The notes under the pieces: model-generated
The model's input: only the letters and a program-made list of their open reading frames with translations
The model's database searches: none
What the model was told of the DNA's origin: nothing
Translations under genes and position numbers: made by a program
In this document: positions 18,320 to 26,547 of the stretch, piece after piece
Layout of the letters: every line of letters starts with the position of its first letter
Numbering within the stretch: the first letter of the stretch is position 1
Assembly: GCF_024721975.1 (NCBI RefSeq)
Contig: NZ_JANQBB010000009.1
Coordinates: forward strand, 124,001-188,000
DNA from: Paenibacillus endoradicis
GTDB taxonomy: Bacteria; Bacillota; Bacilli; Paenibacillales; Paenibacillaceae
Reading direction: 5' to 3'
Length of the DNA stretch: 64,000 nt

Positions 18320-19129
18320 ATGAATCAGCTAGAAGCGTTACTCAAGGTAACTCCATTACTACAACAACTTTATAAAAATGAAGCAACAATGATTGCAATT
18401 ACCGATCGCGAAAAATTTATCTATTTAGAAGCAGATCCATCCATGTTTGTTACTGCGGTTGGAGAACCCACTATTGCTGGTGATGGACTGTATGAATCGA
18501 TGCGTGATAATGAAACATACTATGTTGAGATACCTAAAGAGGTTAGAGGTATGGCATTCAAGGCAGTCACGATGCCTGTTACCGACGATGAAGGCGAAAT
18601 CATAGGATCATTCGGCGTAGGATGGTCACTAGCTCAGAAGGAGGCTCTTATTGGTACAGCTACCAATCTTGCAGCTTCCTTGGAACAGATTTCTGTCTCA
18701 GTTACTGATATTGCAGATAAAGCTCAAGCGTTAACAACAGCCCAAGAACATACTTCTGAACTTATGAAACAAATAAGCCAGCAAGCGAAACAAACGGCGG
18801 ACATCTCTAAATTAATTGAAGAAGTAGCTGATCAAAGTCATTTACTTGGTCTAAATGCTGCAATTGAAGCTGCACGTGCCGGTGATCATGGACTTGGTTT
18901 CGGCGTTGTTGCCAATGAAATTCGCAAGTTAGCTCAACATAGCCGCGATGCGGTCAAAAATATTGAGCAAAGTTTGAAAGAGATTAATCAATCGATTCAA
19001 ACCGTAGCAGACAAGGTTGCTGAAAGTACATTGATGATTCAGTCACAAGCAGCTGCAACACAAGAAGTTACAGCGAGCGTTGAAGAACTAAACTCACTTT
19101 CCGAAATATTAATTGATCTTGCCAAATAA
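18320..19129 (+). CDS. Soluble methyl-accepting chemotaxis protein (YfmS-like)
   Basis: A 269-residue chemoreceptor without membrane helices. The N-terminal 110 residues form a small sensor domain (ITDREKFIYLE, GDGLYESMRDN, GSFGVGWS). A short signalling coiled coil follows, with the conserved hairpin tip DQSHLLGLNAAIEAARAG and FGVVANEIRKLAQ. It is short for an MCP and resembles the soluble YfmS-type receptors of Bacillus. GGAGG lies five bases before the ATG. No other chemotaxis genes are near, apart from a flagellin 24 kb away. Ligand unknown. Confidence 0.88.
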   Translation: MNQLEALLKVTPLLQQLYKNEATMIAITDREKFIYLEADPSMFVTAVGEPTIAGDGLYESMRDNETYYVEIPKEVRGMAFKAVTMPVTDDEGEIIGSFGVGWSLAQKEALIGTATNLAASLEQISVSVTDIADKAQALTTAQEHTSELMKQISQQAKQTADISKLIEEVADQSHLLGLNAAIEAARAGDHGLGFGVVANEIRKLAQHSRDAVKNIEQSLKEINQSIQTVADKVAESTLMIQSQAAATQEVTASVEELNSLSEILIDLAK

Positions 19130-19150
19130 ATTATCTTTTCGTTATAAAAT

Positions 19151-19206
19151 AAAGGCTAATGCTTTTCGTCGACTTCATATCGACACCAGAGCATTAGCCT
19201 TTTTAT
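19151..19206 (+). terminator. Terminator after the chemoreceptor gene
   Basis: AGGCTAATGCT pairs with AGCATTAGCCT, with an inner GTCGA/TCGAC stem, then TTTTTAT. Confidence 0.88.
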
Positions 19207-19214
19207 ATGGGGAT

Positions 19215-19281
19215 TCATACTTCTACTAATGTTTCTTTAATGAATTTCAACTTACTCCATAGTTACTTCTTTAGTAAGTAT
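19215..19281 (-). pseudogene. Decayed 3' remnant of a MetE-like paralogue
   Basis: On the minus strand this encodes ILTKEVT, then after a one-base shift WSKLKFIKETLVEV and a stop. The intact gene at 19733 ends ILTEEQQWNKLKFIKEISEEVWGK. Similarity continues just past the stop (ATGGGGATT and CATACTTCT shared). This looks like the leftover end of a tandem duplicate. Bacillus keeps two such paralogues (yxjG, yxjH), which fits. Confidence 0.6.
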
Positions 19282-19353
19282 TGGTCGAGCAATTGTACAT
19301 ATTTCATCATGCTGCAGTTCATACTATGGATACTTATGTGGAGGTGAGAATGA

Positions 19354-19539
19354 ATGGGAGAAAAAACAGAATTCAGTGCAGGTGAAAAAGCACCCAATAC
19401 CGCTCATTATATCGAAATTGGCGAAAATGACCGCATTATGGGAATTAATAATCCGCAGAAAATATCATTGTCTGCTGGTGACGAATTTCCGAATACTTCA
19501 AACCACAATCGTAAATGGACGAAGATGGAGAGTAACTAA
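19354..19539 (+). CDS. YjzC family small protein
   Basis: A 61-residue hydrophilic protein with the YjzC pattern: a FSAGEKAPN block, a YIEIGE block, NNPQKISL, then AGDEFPNTSNHNRKWT. GGAGGTGA lies eight bases before this ATG; an overlapping ATG four bases earlier is out of frame. Function unknown in the family. It is followed by its own terminator. Confidence 0.88.
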   Translation: MGEKTEFSAGEKAPNTAHYIEIGENDRIMGINNPQKISLSAGDEFPNTSNHNRKWTKMESN

Positions 19540-19593
19540 TAATAAGTAATCAAATTATTATAATAACCAATAAAGCAAATTTGTTTGAATGTA

Positions 19594-19632
19594 AAAAGCT
19601 GCCTTCTATTTAAGAGGGCAGCTTAATTTTCT
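19594..19632 (+). terminator. Terminator after the YjzC gene
   Basis: AAGCTGCC pairs with GGCAGCTT, with the inner stem extended by TTCT/AAGA, then TAATTTTC. Confidence 0.8.
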
Positions 19633-19732
19633 ATGTCAATTGATCTTTGTGTAGATTAAAAGTGTCTTATACGAATCAAACTTTTCGATGGAGATTAGAA
19701 GCGTATGCTACGAAGTAGTCTTCTCATGGGGA

Positions 19733-20851
19733 TTACTTACCCCATACTTCTTCTGAAATTTCTTTGATGAATTTCAATTTGTTCCACTGTTGCTCTTCAG
19801 TCAGAATATTACCTTCTTCTGTAGAAGCAAAACCACATTGTGGGCTCAAACATAGTTGATCAAGAGGAACATATTGTGCAGCCTCGTGAATACGAGCGAT
19901 AATCGCTTCTTTCTCTTCGAGCTCTCCGATTTTGGAAGATACCAAACCAAGAACAATTTTTTGACCTTGTACATGTTTTAATGGTTCAAATGAACCTGAT
20001 CTATCTGTATCAAATTCAAGATAGAAAGCATCATAATCTGTAATGCTGAATAGTGTATTCGCTACTGGATCATAGCTACCTGCACCCGCCCAAGTGGATT
20101 TGTAGTTACCACGACACACATGAGATGTGATAACAAGATCTTCTGGCAAATTAGCTACTGCATACTTGTTCAGCTCAGCATATACTTTACCGATATCTCC
20201 GACAAATACACCTTCTGCTTCTCTTGCTTTAATGAATGATTCATCACAAAGCATACCCCAAGTGCAATCATCGATTTGCAAACTACGGCAACCCGCAGCA
20301 TAAATCGCTTTAATAAAACCTTGATAAGCATTAGCGATATCATGCAAGAGTTCATCGAAATTAGGGTAATGTTGTTGTAATGCTTCTTGGTTTTCAAAAC
20401 GTTGAAGTTCAAGCAAAAGTTGGGCAGGAGCAGGAATTGTTTGTCTAGCAATCGCACTTTCGCCCGCTATTTCTTGCAAGAATTTGAAGTCGTTAATAAA
20501 TGGGTGAGCACTAAATCCAATTTTACCAGATACACGTGCAGTTTCTGGACGAGACTCTACACCATGGAATACATAACCTTGAGGTACTCCTGCTTTTTCA
20601 ACGCCATCTAGACCCCACATAAAGTCAAGATGCCACCATGAACGTCTAAATTCTCCGTCCGTTACAGCTTGTAATCCAACTTCTTTTTGTTTCGCTACAA
20701 GATTAATTATTTCTTGATCTTCTACTGCTCGCAGTTGTTCAGCTGTAATAGAGCCAGCTAGAAACTGTTGACGAGCTTGTTTTAATATTTCTGGTCGTAA
20801 GAAACTACCTACGACATCATTTTTAAATGGTGAATTGTGATTAGTGCACAT
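19733..20851 (-). CDS. Cobalamin-independent methionine synthase-like protein (YxjG/YxjH family)
   Basis: A 372-residue single-barrel relative of the MetE C-terminal domain, half the length of full MetE. It has VVGSFLRP at the start, DGEFRRSWW (about 68), IDDCTW (about 195), and the zinc-ligand motifs SHVCRGN (about 242) and SPQCGFAS (about 335). It probably transfers methyl groups to homocysteine or a related thiol. GAGGAG lies before the ATG. The LysR-type gene directly upstream, in the same direction, and a palindrome between them suggest local control. No S-box riboswitch features are visible in the 166-bp leader. Confidence 0.88.
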   Translation of the reverse strand: MCTNHNSPFKNDVVGSFLRPEILKQARQQFLAGSITAEQLRAVEDQEIINLVAKQKEVGLQAVTDGEFRRSWWHLDFMWGLDGVEKAGVPQGYVFHGVESRPETARVSGKIGFSAHPFINDFKFLQEIAGESAIARQTIPAPAQLLLELQRFENQEALQQHYPNFDELLHDIANAYQGFIKAIYAAGCRSLQIDDCTWGMLCDESFIKAREAEGVFVGDIGKVYAELNKYAVANLPEDLVITSHVCRGNYKSTWAGAGSYDPVANTLFSITDYDAFYLEFDTDRSGSFEPLKHVQGQKIVLGLVSSKIGELEEKEAIIARIHEAAQYVPLDQLCLSPQCGFASTEEGNILTEEQQWNKLKFIKEISEEVWGK

Positions 20852-20966
20852 AAATAAGCTCTCCTCTGATTGCGGATCTTTTGCTAGTCATTTCTACTAT
20901 AACCGCAGTTCTCTTAGTCGTTGGATCAAGATTACCATAGCCAAGCTAATCATAAGTAACGCCAAT

Positions 20967-20988
20967 AAACTATACCTAGATATAGTTT
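20967..20988 (-). promoter_or_regulatory. 22-bp palindrome, likely LysR-type operator
   Basis: Perfect 8-bp arms AAACTATA (20967-20974) and TATAGTTT (20981-20988) around CCTAGA. It lies 116 bp before the MetE-like gene and just after the LysR gene stop. Length and symmetry suit a LysR-type recognition site; the pairing with this regulator is inferred from position. Confidence 0.6.
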
Positions 20989-21017
20989 AAAGCTATAATA
21001 AGCGGTTTATTTGTTAA

Positions 21018-21917
21018 TTATTCTATATGATGATGTAATGCTTCAATATATGATTCCGCCAAATGTGATAAACTCACATTTTTATGCGCTATCCAGCCGA
21101 TTTCAATGTCATCAACGATTTCAAGTGGTACAGGTATAATATCATTACCATTGAGATCTTTACTCAGAACGCCTGATGAAATGGTATAACCGTTCAGACC
21201 GATAAGCAGATTGAATAAAGTCGCTCGATCAGTTACTTTAATACTTTTCGGACGAGAAACAGTGCTTAATATTTCTTCGGAGAAATAGAACGAGTTATAT
21301 TCTCCTTGCTCAAAGCTGAGATATGGATATTCCTCTAGATCTTCCATCGTCACAGACGATTGCTTCGCTAACGGATTATTGACACTTATAAATACATGGG
21401 GCTTAGCAATAAATAAACGATGAAACATTAGATTCCCTTCTCTAAGTAATTTCGAAATAACTTTACGATTGAAATCATTTAGAAACAGTATACCAATCTC
21501 ACTTCGCATCGATTTTACATCTTCAATAATTTCATGAGTCTTTGTCTCACGAAGCGCTAGTTCATATTGCAGTTGCCCATGTTGCTTCACAAGTTGTACA
21601 AATGCGTTTACGGCAAAAGCATAATGCTGAGTAGATACAGAGAAATGTTGTGGAGATGGTGCAGCATCCAAGTAGCGATTTTCCAATAGTTCAGCTTGCT
21701 CAACAACTTGGCGGGCATAACTAAGAAACTCAATACCTTCTTGAGTTAATGTTATTCCTTTATTGGTACGCTCGAAAATTGTAATACTAAGTTCATTCTC
21801 AAGCTCTTTGATCGCATTAGAAAGACTCGGTTGTGAGATGAATAGAAATCTAGCCGCTTCATTCATTGATCCACGCTTGTTAATTTCAAGTACATACTTT
21901 AATTGTTGTAATGTCAT
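21018..21917 (-). CDS. LysR family transcriptional regulator
   Basis: A 299-residue regulator. The N-terminal winged helix-turn-helix (1-60) has AARFLFISQPSLSNAIKELE and FERTNKGITLT. The effector-binding domain spans about 90-295. It lies immediately upstream of the MetE-like methyltransferase gene in the same direction, so control of methionine or sulfur metabolism is plausible (as for MetR/CmbR-type regulators). Confidence 0.9.
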   Translation of the reverse strand: MTLQQLKYVLEINKRGSMNEAARFLFISQPSLSNAIKELENELSITIFERTNKGITLTQEGIEFLSYARQVVEQAELLENRYLDAAPSPQHFSVSTQHYAFAVNAFVQLVKQHGQLQYELALRETKTHEIIEDVKSMRSEIGILFLNDFNRKVISKLLREGNLMFHRLFIAKPHVFISVNNPLAKQSSVTMEDLEEYPYLSFEQGEYNSFYFSEEILSTVSRPKSIKVTDRATLFNLLIGLNGYTISSGVLSKDLNGNDIIPVPLEIVDDIEIGWIAHKNVSLSHLAESYIEALHHHIE

Positions 21918-22130
21918 GAGTGCCTCCTACAGACATAATATATACTCATCATATCGAAACATGATTACATTGACTAGTACTAGCTCATTTATGATCAAGT
22001 ATCATTTCTGGCAGTTATATTGTGAGAAGGTTAAATAACGGTTTAATTATTTTTTTCATTTGCTTAGTTTGGTTAACTCATCGCTTTCGATCATTAGTTT
22101 TGTTAAATAGAACGTTTACCTTCAAAACAC

Positions 22131-22168
22131 AAAAAAGCATGTGCATTTTGAAGTGCACATGCTTTTTC
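22131..22168. terminator. Terminator with 14-bp stem
   Basis: AAAAAGCATGTGCA (22132-22145) pairs with TGCACATGCTTTTT (22154-22167). It lies downstream of the FMN reductase gene and can act in both directions. Confidence 0.9.
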
Positions 22169-22199
22169 ATCCATATTAAGCTTTATATACTTTTTTCAA

Positions 22200-22736
22200 T
22201 TAGCGAATTGTTTTCAGCGCAGTTGACCAAGGAATGACTTGATCAAGCATTTGATTAACAGAATCAGCTTGAACTTCCTTAGGTTTGAATACTGTACCGT
22301 TTTCGAAATCAGTGAATAGAGAAAGCGCTGGATGTACACGAACATCAGCAACTAATAATTCACCAAGAATACCACGTAAATGCTCAGCTGCACGTGCTCC
22401 GCCTACAGATCCATAAGAAACGATACCAGCAGCTTTGTTATTCCACTCTTCACGCAAGTAATCTAATGCATTTTTCAAAGCTCCAGTAATGGAGTGATTA
22501 TATTCTTGAACGATAAATACAAAACCATCACAATCTTTAATGCGCGCAGACCATGCACCCGCTCCAGATGCGTCGCCTCCTGCTTCACCTAATAGTGGTA
22601 ATTTGAAATCTGCGATATCAATAATTTCATATTGTGCATCATTACGTTTGTCTGCTACGCTTTTCACCCATTCACCAACTTGTGGACTAACGCGACCTTC
22701 ACGAGTACTACCTAGAACTATACCAATTTTTAACAT
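22200..22736 (-). CDS. NADPH-dependent FMN reductase / quinone (azo)reductase family
   Basis: A 178-residue flavodoxin-fold protein with the FMN phosphate loop GSTREGRVSPQVGEW, the VQEYNHSITGALKNALD signature and SYGSVGGARAAEHLR. GGAGGAG lies five bases before the ATG at 22736. The frame stays open for 21 more codons to an ATG at 22799 (MGFLSNLFG...), preceded at longer range by AAGGAG, so an extended form cannot be excluded. It sits directly behind the MhqO-like dioxygenase gene, forming a probable two-gene quinone/catechol detoxification operon. Confidence 0.88.
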   Translation of the reverse strand: MLKIGIVLGSTREGRVSPQVGEWVKSVADKRNDAQYEIIDIADFKLPLLGEAGGDASGAGAWSARIKDCDGFVFIVQEYNHSITGALKNALDYLREEWNNKAAGIVSYGSVGGARAAEHLRGILGELLVADVRVHPALSLFTDFENGTVFKPKEVQADSVNQMLDQVIPWSTALKTIR

Positions 22737-22809
22737 TTGAACTCCTCCATTGTTTTCATCTTTTTTGTTTGTACCAAATAAATTACTTAAAAAACCCATT
22801 GTACTCTGA

Positions 22810-23790
22810 TTACTCCTTCGTAAATTCGATTGTACTTCTTACTGTGTTAATAGGTCTAACTTGCTTCTCAATCTGCTCACGTTTAGATTCAAGGAATGGT
22901 GGTAGTGATAACTTTTCACCAACCGTTTCATATTCCTCATCTCCCATGAAGCCAGGTCCATCTGTTGCAAGTTCAAATAAAATTTGAGGTGCAACTCGTG
23001 TATATAAAGACTCGAAGAAATGTCGATTAACATATCCCGAGGTGTTAAACCCAAAGCTTTCAAATCTTGCTGTCCACTCATCTAAGACAGTGCGATCCTC
23101 AACGCGGAAAGCAGCATGATGCACTGTGCCAAATCCCTGTCTGGCAGGTGGTAAGCTTTCATTATGCTCAACTATGATCTGAGCTCCATTTCCACCTAGA
23201 CCTCCTTCAAACAAGTAATAACTACCCTCTTGTGCTATCTCCCGGAAAAGCATAACTTTCTCAAGCATTTCCTTAAAATATTTGAAGTTTGCAATACGGA
23301 TGAAGATTGGACCTAGTCCAGTTATCGCATATTCCAATGGAATAGGACCTTTTTGCCACGGAGTGCCTGATTCAATTCCGCTGTTGTTTTCGTCTGAAAT
23401 TAGCTGATATTGTTGATCATCAAAGTCGACGAAAGATAATGTTTTCTTACCGAATTGTTTTAGTATTCCGCTATGTTCAACTTTTAGTCGATCGAAACGT
23501 TTTACCCAATATTGCAAGGCAGCATCTGTAGGAACGCGGAATGACGTTTTTGAAATTTCATTCGTTCCATGAACCCCTTTAGCAATATTCGGGAAATCAA
23601 AGAATGTCATGTCAGTTCCAGCAGAACCTTTATCATCTGCAAAGAATAAGTGATAAGTTTGAATATCATCTTGGTTAACTGTTTTCTTTACTAATCTCAT
23701 ACCCAATGTATACGTGAAAAACTCATAATTTTTCTCTGCACTACTTGTAATCGCCGTAACATGATGAATACCTTTTAATTCATTTACCAT
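22810..23790 (-). CDS. MhqO-like ring-cleaving dioxygenase
   Basis: A 326-residue two-domain vicinal oxygen chelate protein. It has GIHHVTAITS at the start and VHHAAFRVED at about 220, giving the metal-ligand histidines; a late Glu ligand lies in PQILFELATDGPGF. This matches the MhqO/LinE-type extradiol dioxygenases, which open hydroquinone-type rings. The start at 23790 is eight bases from GAGGG; an ATG five codons earlier is less well placed. First gene of a two-gene unit with the FMN reductase, preceded by an MhqR-like operator. Confidence 0.88.
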   Translation of the reverse strand: MVNELKGIHHVTAITSSAEKNYEFFTYTLGMRLVKKTVNQDDIQTYHLFFADDKGSAGTDMTFFDFPNIAKGVHGTNEISKTSFRVPTDAALQYWVKRFDRLKVEHSGILKQFGKKTLSFVDFDDQQYQLISDENNSGIESGTPWQKGPIPLEYAITGLGPIFIRIANFKYFKEMLEKVMLFREIAQEGSYYLFEGGLGGNGAQIIVEHNESLPPARQGFGTVHHAAFRVEDRTVLDEWTARFESFGFNTSGYVNRHFFESLYTRVAPQILFELATDGPGFMGDEEYETVGEKLSLPPFLESKREQIEKQVRPINTVRSTIEFTKE

Positions 23791-23819
23791 TGTTACATCC
23801 CTCATTTCTGCCGATTATA

Positions 23820-23877
23820 TTGTTGTTATCATACCCAGTATGAATACAATTGATAACATATCTTTAATTTAAGATAT
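23820..23877 (-). promoter_or_regulatory. MhqR-like operator and promoter of the quinone-stress operon
   Basis: ATATCTTTAATTTAAGATAT (23858-23877) is an inverted repeat that keeps the TATCT-AATT-AGATA pattern I recall for Bacillus MhqR sites. Just downstream on the minus strand are TTATCA, 17 bp, TATGAT, a fair promoter, lying within TGTTATCA/TGATAACA arms. The gene-free stretch 23878-24171 shows nothing else that I can name. Confidence 0.6.
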
Positions 23878-24171
23878 ATGACAGATATACATGAATTCCT
23901 CCTATAACTACTAGTCGACAAGGATTTGTTCACTTATAACTATCACATCGATGCTATATAATACATAGCGATAAAATGATAGTGTGCATCATATATATCT
24001 CTAAATTAAAAATCTTAAACTTGAGATAATAATATCATGGGTATTTTACTTTGTCAAATGTTTTCTCCATTGAAATTATGCATAACATATTTCAACCTAT
24101 TTTATTATTAACCTAATAACTAAGACTCAAAAAATACCAGTGACGTGATTATATGCCACTGCATTTCTATT

Positions 24172-25176
24172 CTACTTAATCGTCCACTTTAAAGAATCAT
24201 CACTTGGTACTTGCTTCGAAAATGAAATTTTTCCATTATATTCAATGCATAACAACACTTTATCATTAGGTACTGAGAAAGTATAGGTTCTTTTGATTTC
24301 ATCTCCAGAGCTAATATATCCAAAATGGCCCGACTGTTTCAAATATTGACCATTGGTTAGATACAATCTGAACGAGCCTTCAGTTTGCGTTAAATGATTA
24401 GCATTTCTAAGTGTATATGAAATCGAGTATTCGGTATAGTCAGTAAACTTTTTCTGTAATATCGAATTCATCGTGACCATCATAGTTGTTTCATCGTCTT
24501 GATAAGTTATATTTTGTTCTAGATAATTATATTCTTTTGTAAAAATATTCACATTGGTGCGTTTCAAACTCGCTTCTTCTACAATCTTCTCTCTCAAATA
24601 AATGTAACCATTATAATAAAAACCATCTCCTGGTTGTATATAGTTAATATGTTCAGTAAGAGGATACTTTTTAATTTGAGCATATGATTCAATAGAACTA
24701 ATCGTATCCACCGAGAATGATTTACCAGAATCCATAATACTTATAGGCATATTAAATTTTTCTGTAGCCAACCATGAATTTATATAAATTTCATCATTCA
24801 CTACAATTGCTGGCTCATGATTATTAGCAAAATAATTAAAAATGAAATCAGGTTGTTTGTTTCCATATATAGCTGTCCCAGTTTCCGAATCATATTTAAT
24901 ACTACCGTCGTGCTTTGTTGTCAATTTTATGGTATTAGTTACCTTGTCCCACTTAATATCTTGATTAAATGTTGTTGCGATATCTCGAACCGATAAGTAT
25001 GTTGTATTGTTGTACATTAATGGAGTATTGTTTAGTTTTATTAGGTTATCATTACTAGTAACAGTGATTTCTCCTCTTAACCATGCCTTAATCGTTTCTA
25101 CAGTTGAAGCCGCGTAAGTCGAGTTTGCTCCAAAAATTATTGCTGCACATACAAAGCCAAGAATGAATCTTTTCAC
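24172..25176 (-). CDS. Secreted stalk-domain (copper amine oxidase N-terminal-like) protein
   Basis: A 334-residue exported protein starting at GTG behind AGAGGGGTG. A signal peptide spans 1-22 (cleavage near YAA). Residues about 45-90 match the copper amine oxidase N-terminal stalk domain (INLKLNNTPLMYNNTTYLSVRD type), a non-catalytic module common on Paenibacillus surface proteins. The rest is beta-rich and unrecognised. No metal-enzyme domain is present. Monocistronic; function unknown. Confidence 0.75.
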   Translation of the reverse strand: MKRFILGFVCAAIIFGANSTYAASTVETIKAWLRGEITVTSNDNLIKLNNTPLMYNNTTYLSVRDIATTFNQDIKWDKVTNTIKLTTKHDGSIKYDSETGTAIYGNKQPDFIFNYFANNHEPAIVVNDEIYINSWLATEKFNMPISIMDSGKSFSVDTISSIESYAQIKKYPLTEHINYIQPGDGFYYNGYIYLREKIVEEASLKRTNVNIFTKEYNYLEQNITYQDDETTMMVTMNSILQKKFTDYTEYSISYTLRNANHLTQTEGSFRLYLTNGQYLKQSGHFGYISSGDEIKRTYTFSVPNDKVLLCIEYNGKISFSKQVPSDDSLKWTIK

Positions 25177-25305
25177 AGGAACACCCCTCTACTATTTAGA
25201 ATTATTATAGTAATAACAATACCACAAATTCTTATTATTGGAATTTAATTAATATAATCCCATAATAAATAACTCTTTTGAATAATTGCTGTTTGAGCTG
25301 AATTA

Positions 25306-25985
25306 TTAGTAATGCAACTCATTCCATAATAATAGCGCTTCTTCTCTTGTGCTTGCTGGTGCCGCTATCCATAAGTCTTTCGTCGATTTGGAATCACTAT
25401 CAATTGGTTCTAATATATTTATGCTTATCTTTTCAAAATCATCAGACATTGTAATAACTCCTAAAAAGACCGTACTCGGACTTCCACTTATACTTGAACT
25501 GTAATATAATATCCCCTCTGCACTTTTTGCTTCACCTTTACTAAGGGTTAATTCAATTTTATTATATGTTTTTGTAAACTCATAATTGTTAACGATAAAT
25601 GATCCTTCGAATTTATAATCAGAAAACCATCGTTTATAAAACGAACCTTGAATCGTTATTATTGTATTTTCCACAACCGAATCATCGTCCATACGAAATT
25701 GTACTGCTGATAATTGTTTATCGATCTTATGCGGAATTCCCGATACTAGTATTATCAAACCCGCTAGGGCAGTTACTCCAAGTAATATCAACACCCCCAT
25801 CCAGATTGGCTTAATGATCTTAAATATATTGTCACGTATATTTTGTGCAGCCATAAAATCATGATAAGCTTTCTCTTTATCTTAATTGACGTATTCTCAA
25901 ATTGAGAAAAGTTAGGAATAATATCAAGTTTGGACTGAGCAGCATTGCTATCTTCTGAACCCTTAGCTACTTTAATATTAGTCAT
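25306..25985 (-). pseudogene. Small membrane protein gene with a one-base frameshift
   Basis: GAGGAG precedes the ATG at 25985, whose frame runs through SEDSNAAQSKLDIIPNFSQFENTSI and then loses sense. The next frame picks up at 25881 with DKEKAYHDFMAAQNIRDN and continues to 25306, with one membrane helix (IWMGVLILLGVTALAGLIILV) and a soluble C-terminal domain. One extra A at about 25882-25884 would join them into one protein of about 226 residues. The internal ATG at 25854 could still give a 182-residue product but has no ribosome binding site. Mutation or sequence error cannot be told apart. No family recognised. Confidence 0.6.
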
Positions 25986-26103
25986 AAAATCATCTCCTCA
26001 CTTGTTAAATACCGTATTAGATATTATACATTTGTCAACCAAATTTTCCCTATTATTGTATTATTAATGAATTCACCTTAAACCATTAAAACAGAACAAA
26101 TCA

Positions 26104-26132
26104 TTGATATAGAACAAATGTTCGTATATAAT
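26104..26132 (+). promoter_or_regulatory. Sigma-A promoter with LexA (SOS) box in the spacer
   Basis: TTGATA (26104-26109), 17 bp, TATAAT (26127-26132). Inside the spacer lies GAACAAATGTTC (26112-26123), a perfect GAAC-N4-GTTC LexA site with a following G, as in Gram-positive SOS boxes. Repression by LexA and induction by DNA damage are expected for the gene at 26152. Confidence 0.82.
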
Positions 26133-26151
26133 GATTTATGAGGTGATAGCA

Positions 26152-26412
26152 ATGAACGAAAACATTACTTTATGTACAACACAGCAACAAATTAGCTCCA
26201 CATTTACAACTTACAATGATAACTATGATCAGTTATTACAGGATATTATTATTTCAAAATCGCAACATGCGATGATCGAACTGCAATTATTTGACGAATA
26301 TGAAGACTTACGCCTCATTGGAATGATCGAGGATATCGATGCCAAAAGGGGAGTCATTCGAATTGATGGAGAATGGTTTCAACTCAATAAAGTTAAAGGA
26401 ATATCGCGCTAG
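26152..26412 (+). CDS. YolD-like protein
   Basis: An 86-residue protein. The C-terminal half has the YolD pattern (IELQLFDEYEDLRLIGMIEDID, IRIDGEWFQLNKVKGI). GAGGTGA precedes the ATG at 26152. YolD-like genes usually sit in front of a Y-family DNA polymerase (UvrX/ImuB type); none follows here, because a terminator and the opposing operon come next. The LexA box supports a role in the SOS response. The biochemical function of the family is not established. Confidence 0.8.
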   Translation: MNENITLCTTQQQISSTFTTYNDNYDQLLQDIIISKSQHAMIELQLFDEYEDLRLIGMIEDIDAKRGVIRIDGEWFQLNKVKGISR

Positions 26413-26440
26413 ATTAATTTTGAACTATGGTAATAAATAA

Positions 26441-26479
26441 GGCAGCATCTGTTCATATTACCAATGAACAAATGCTGCC
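26441..26479. terminator. Convergent-gene hairpin terminator
   Basis: GGCAGCATCTGTTCAT pairs with ATGAACAAATGCTGCC (one mismatch, seven-base loop). Flanking T-runs are modest on both sides. It lies between the YolD gene and the end of the ten-gene sugar operon. Confidence 0.6.
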
Positions 26480-26547
26480 TATTAAAATAGTAGAATATTA
26501 AAACAAATTTCACCGATATGTTTTAACCAAGAAAACGTCTCTTTATT

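Noticed and set aside
19676..19732. Fragment of the dispersed repeat family near TTTCGATGGAG ... GCTACGAAGTAG
   Set aside because: A few short matches to the 187-bp unit and the 6536 block, but order and spacing are not good enough to claim a copy.
20852..21017. S-box (SAM) riboswitch before the MetE-like gene
   Set aside because: The leader is short and lacks the conserved S-box core; only a LysR-type palindrome is convincing.
24172..25176. Copper amine oxidase enzyme
   Set aside because: Only the N-terminal stalk-type module is present; no topaquinone or copper-site catalytic domain.
25788..25985. Independent 65-aa protein at 25788-25985
   Set aside because: Its second half overlaps the membrane protein in another frame; it is better explained as the N-terminus of one frameshifted gene.
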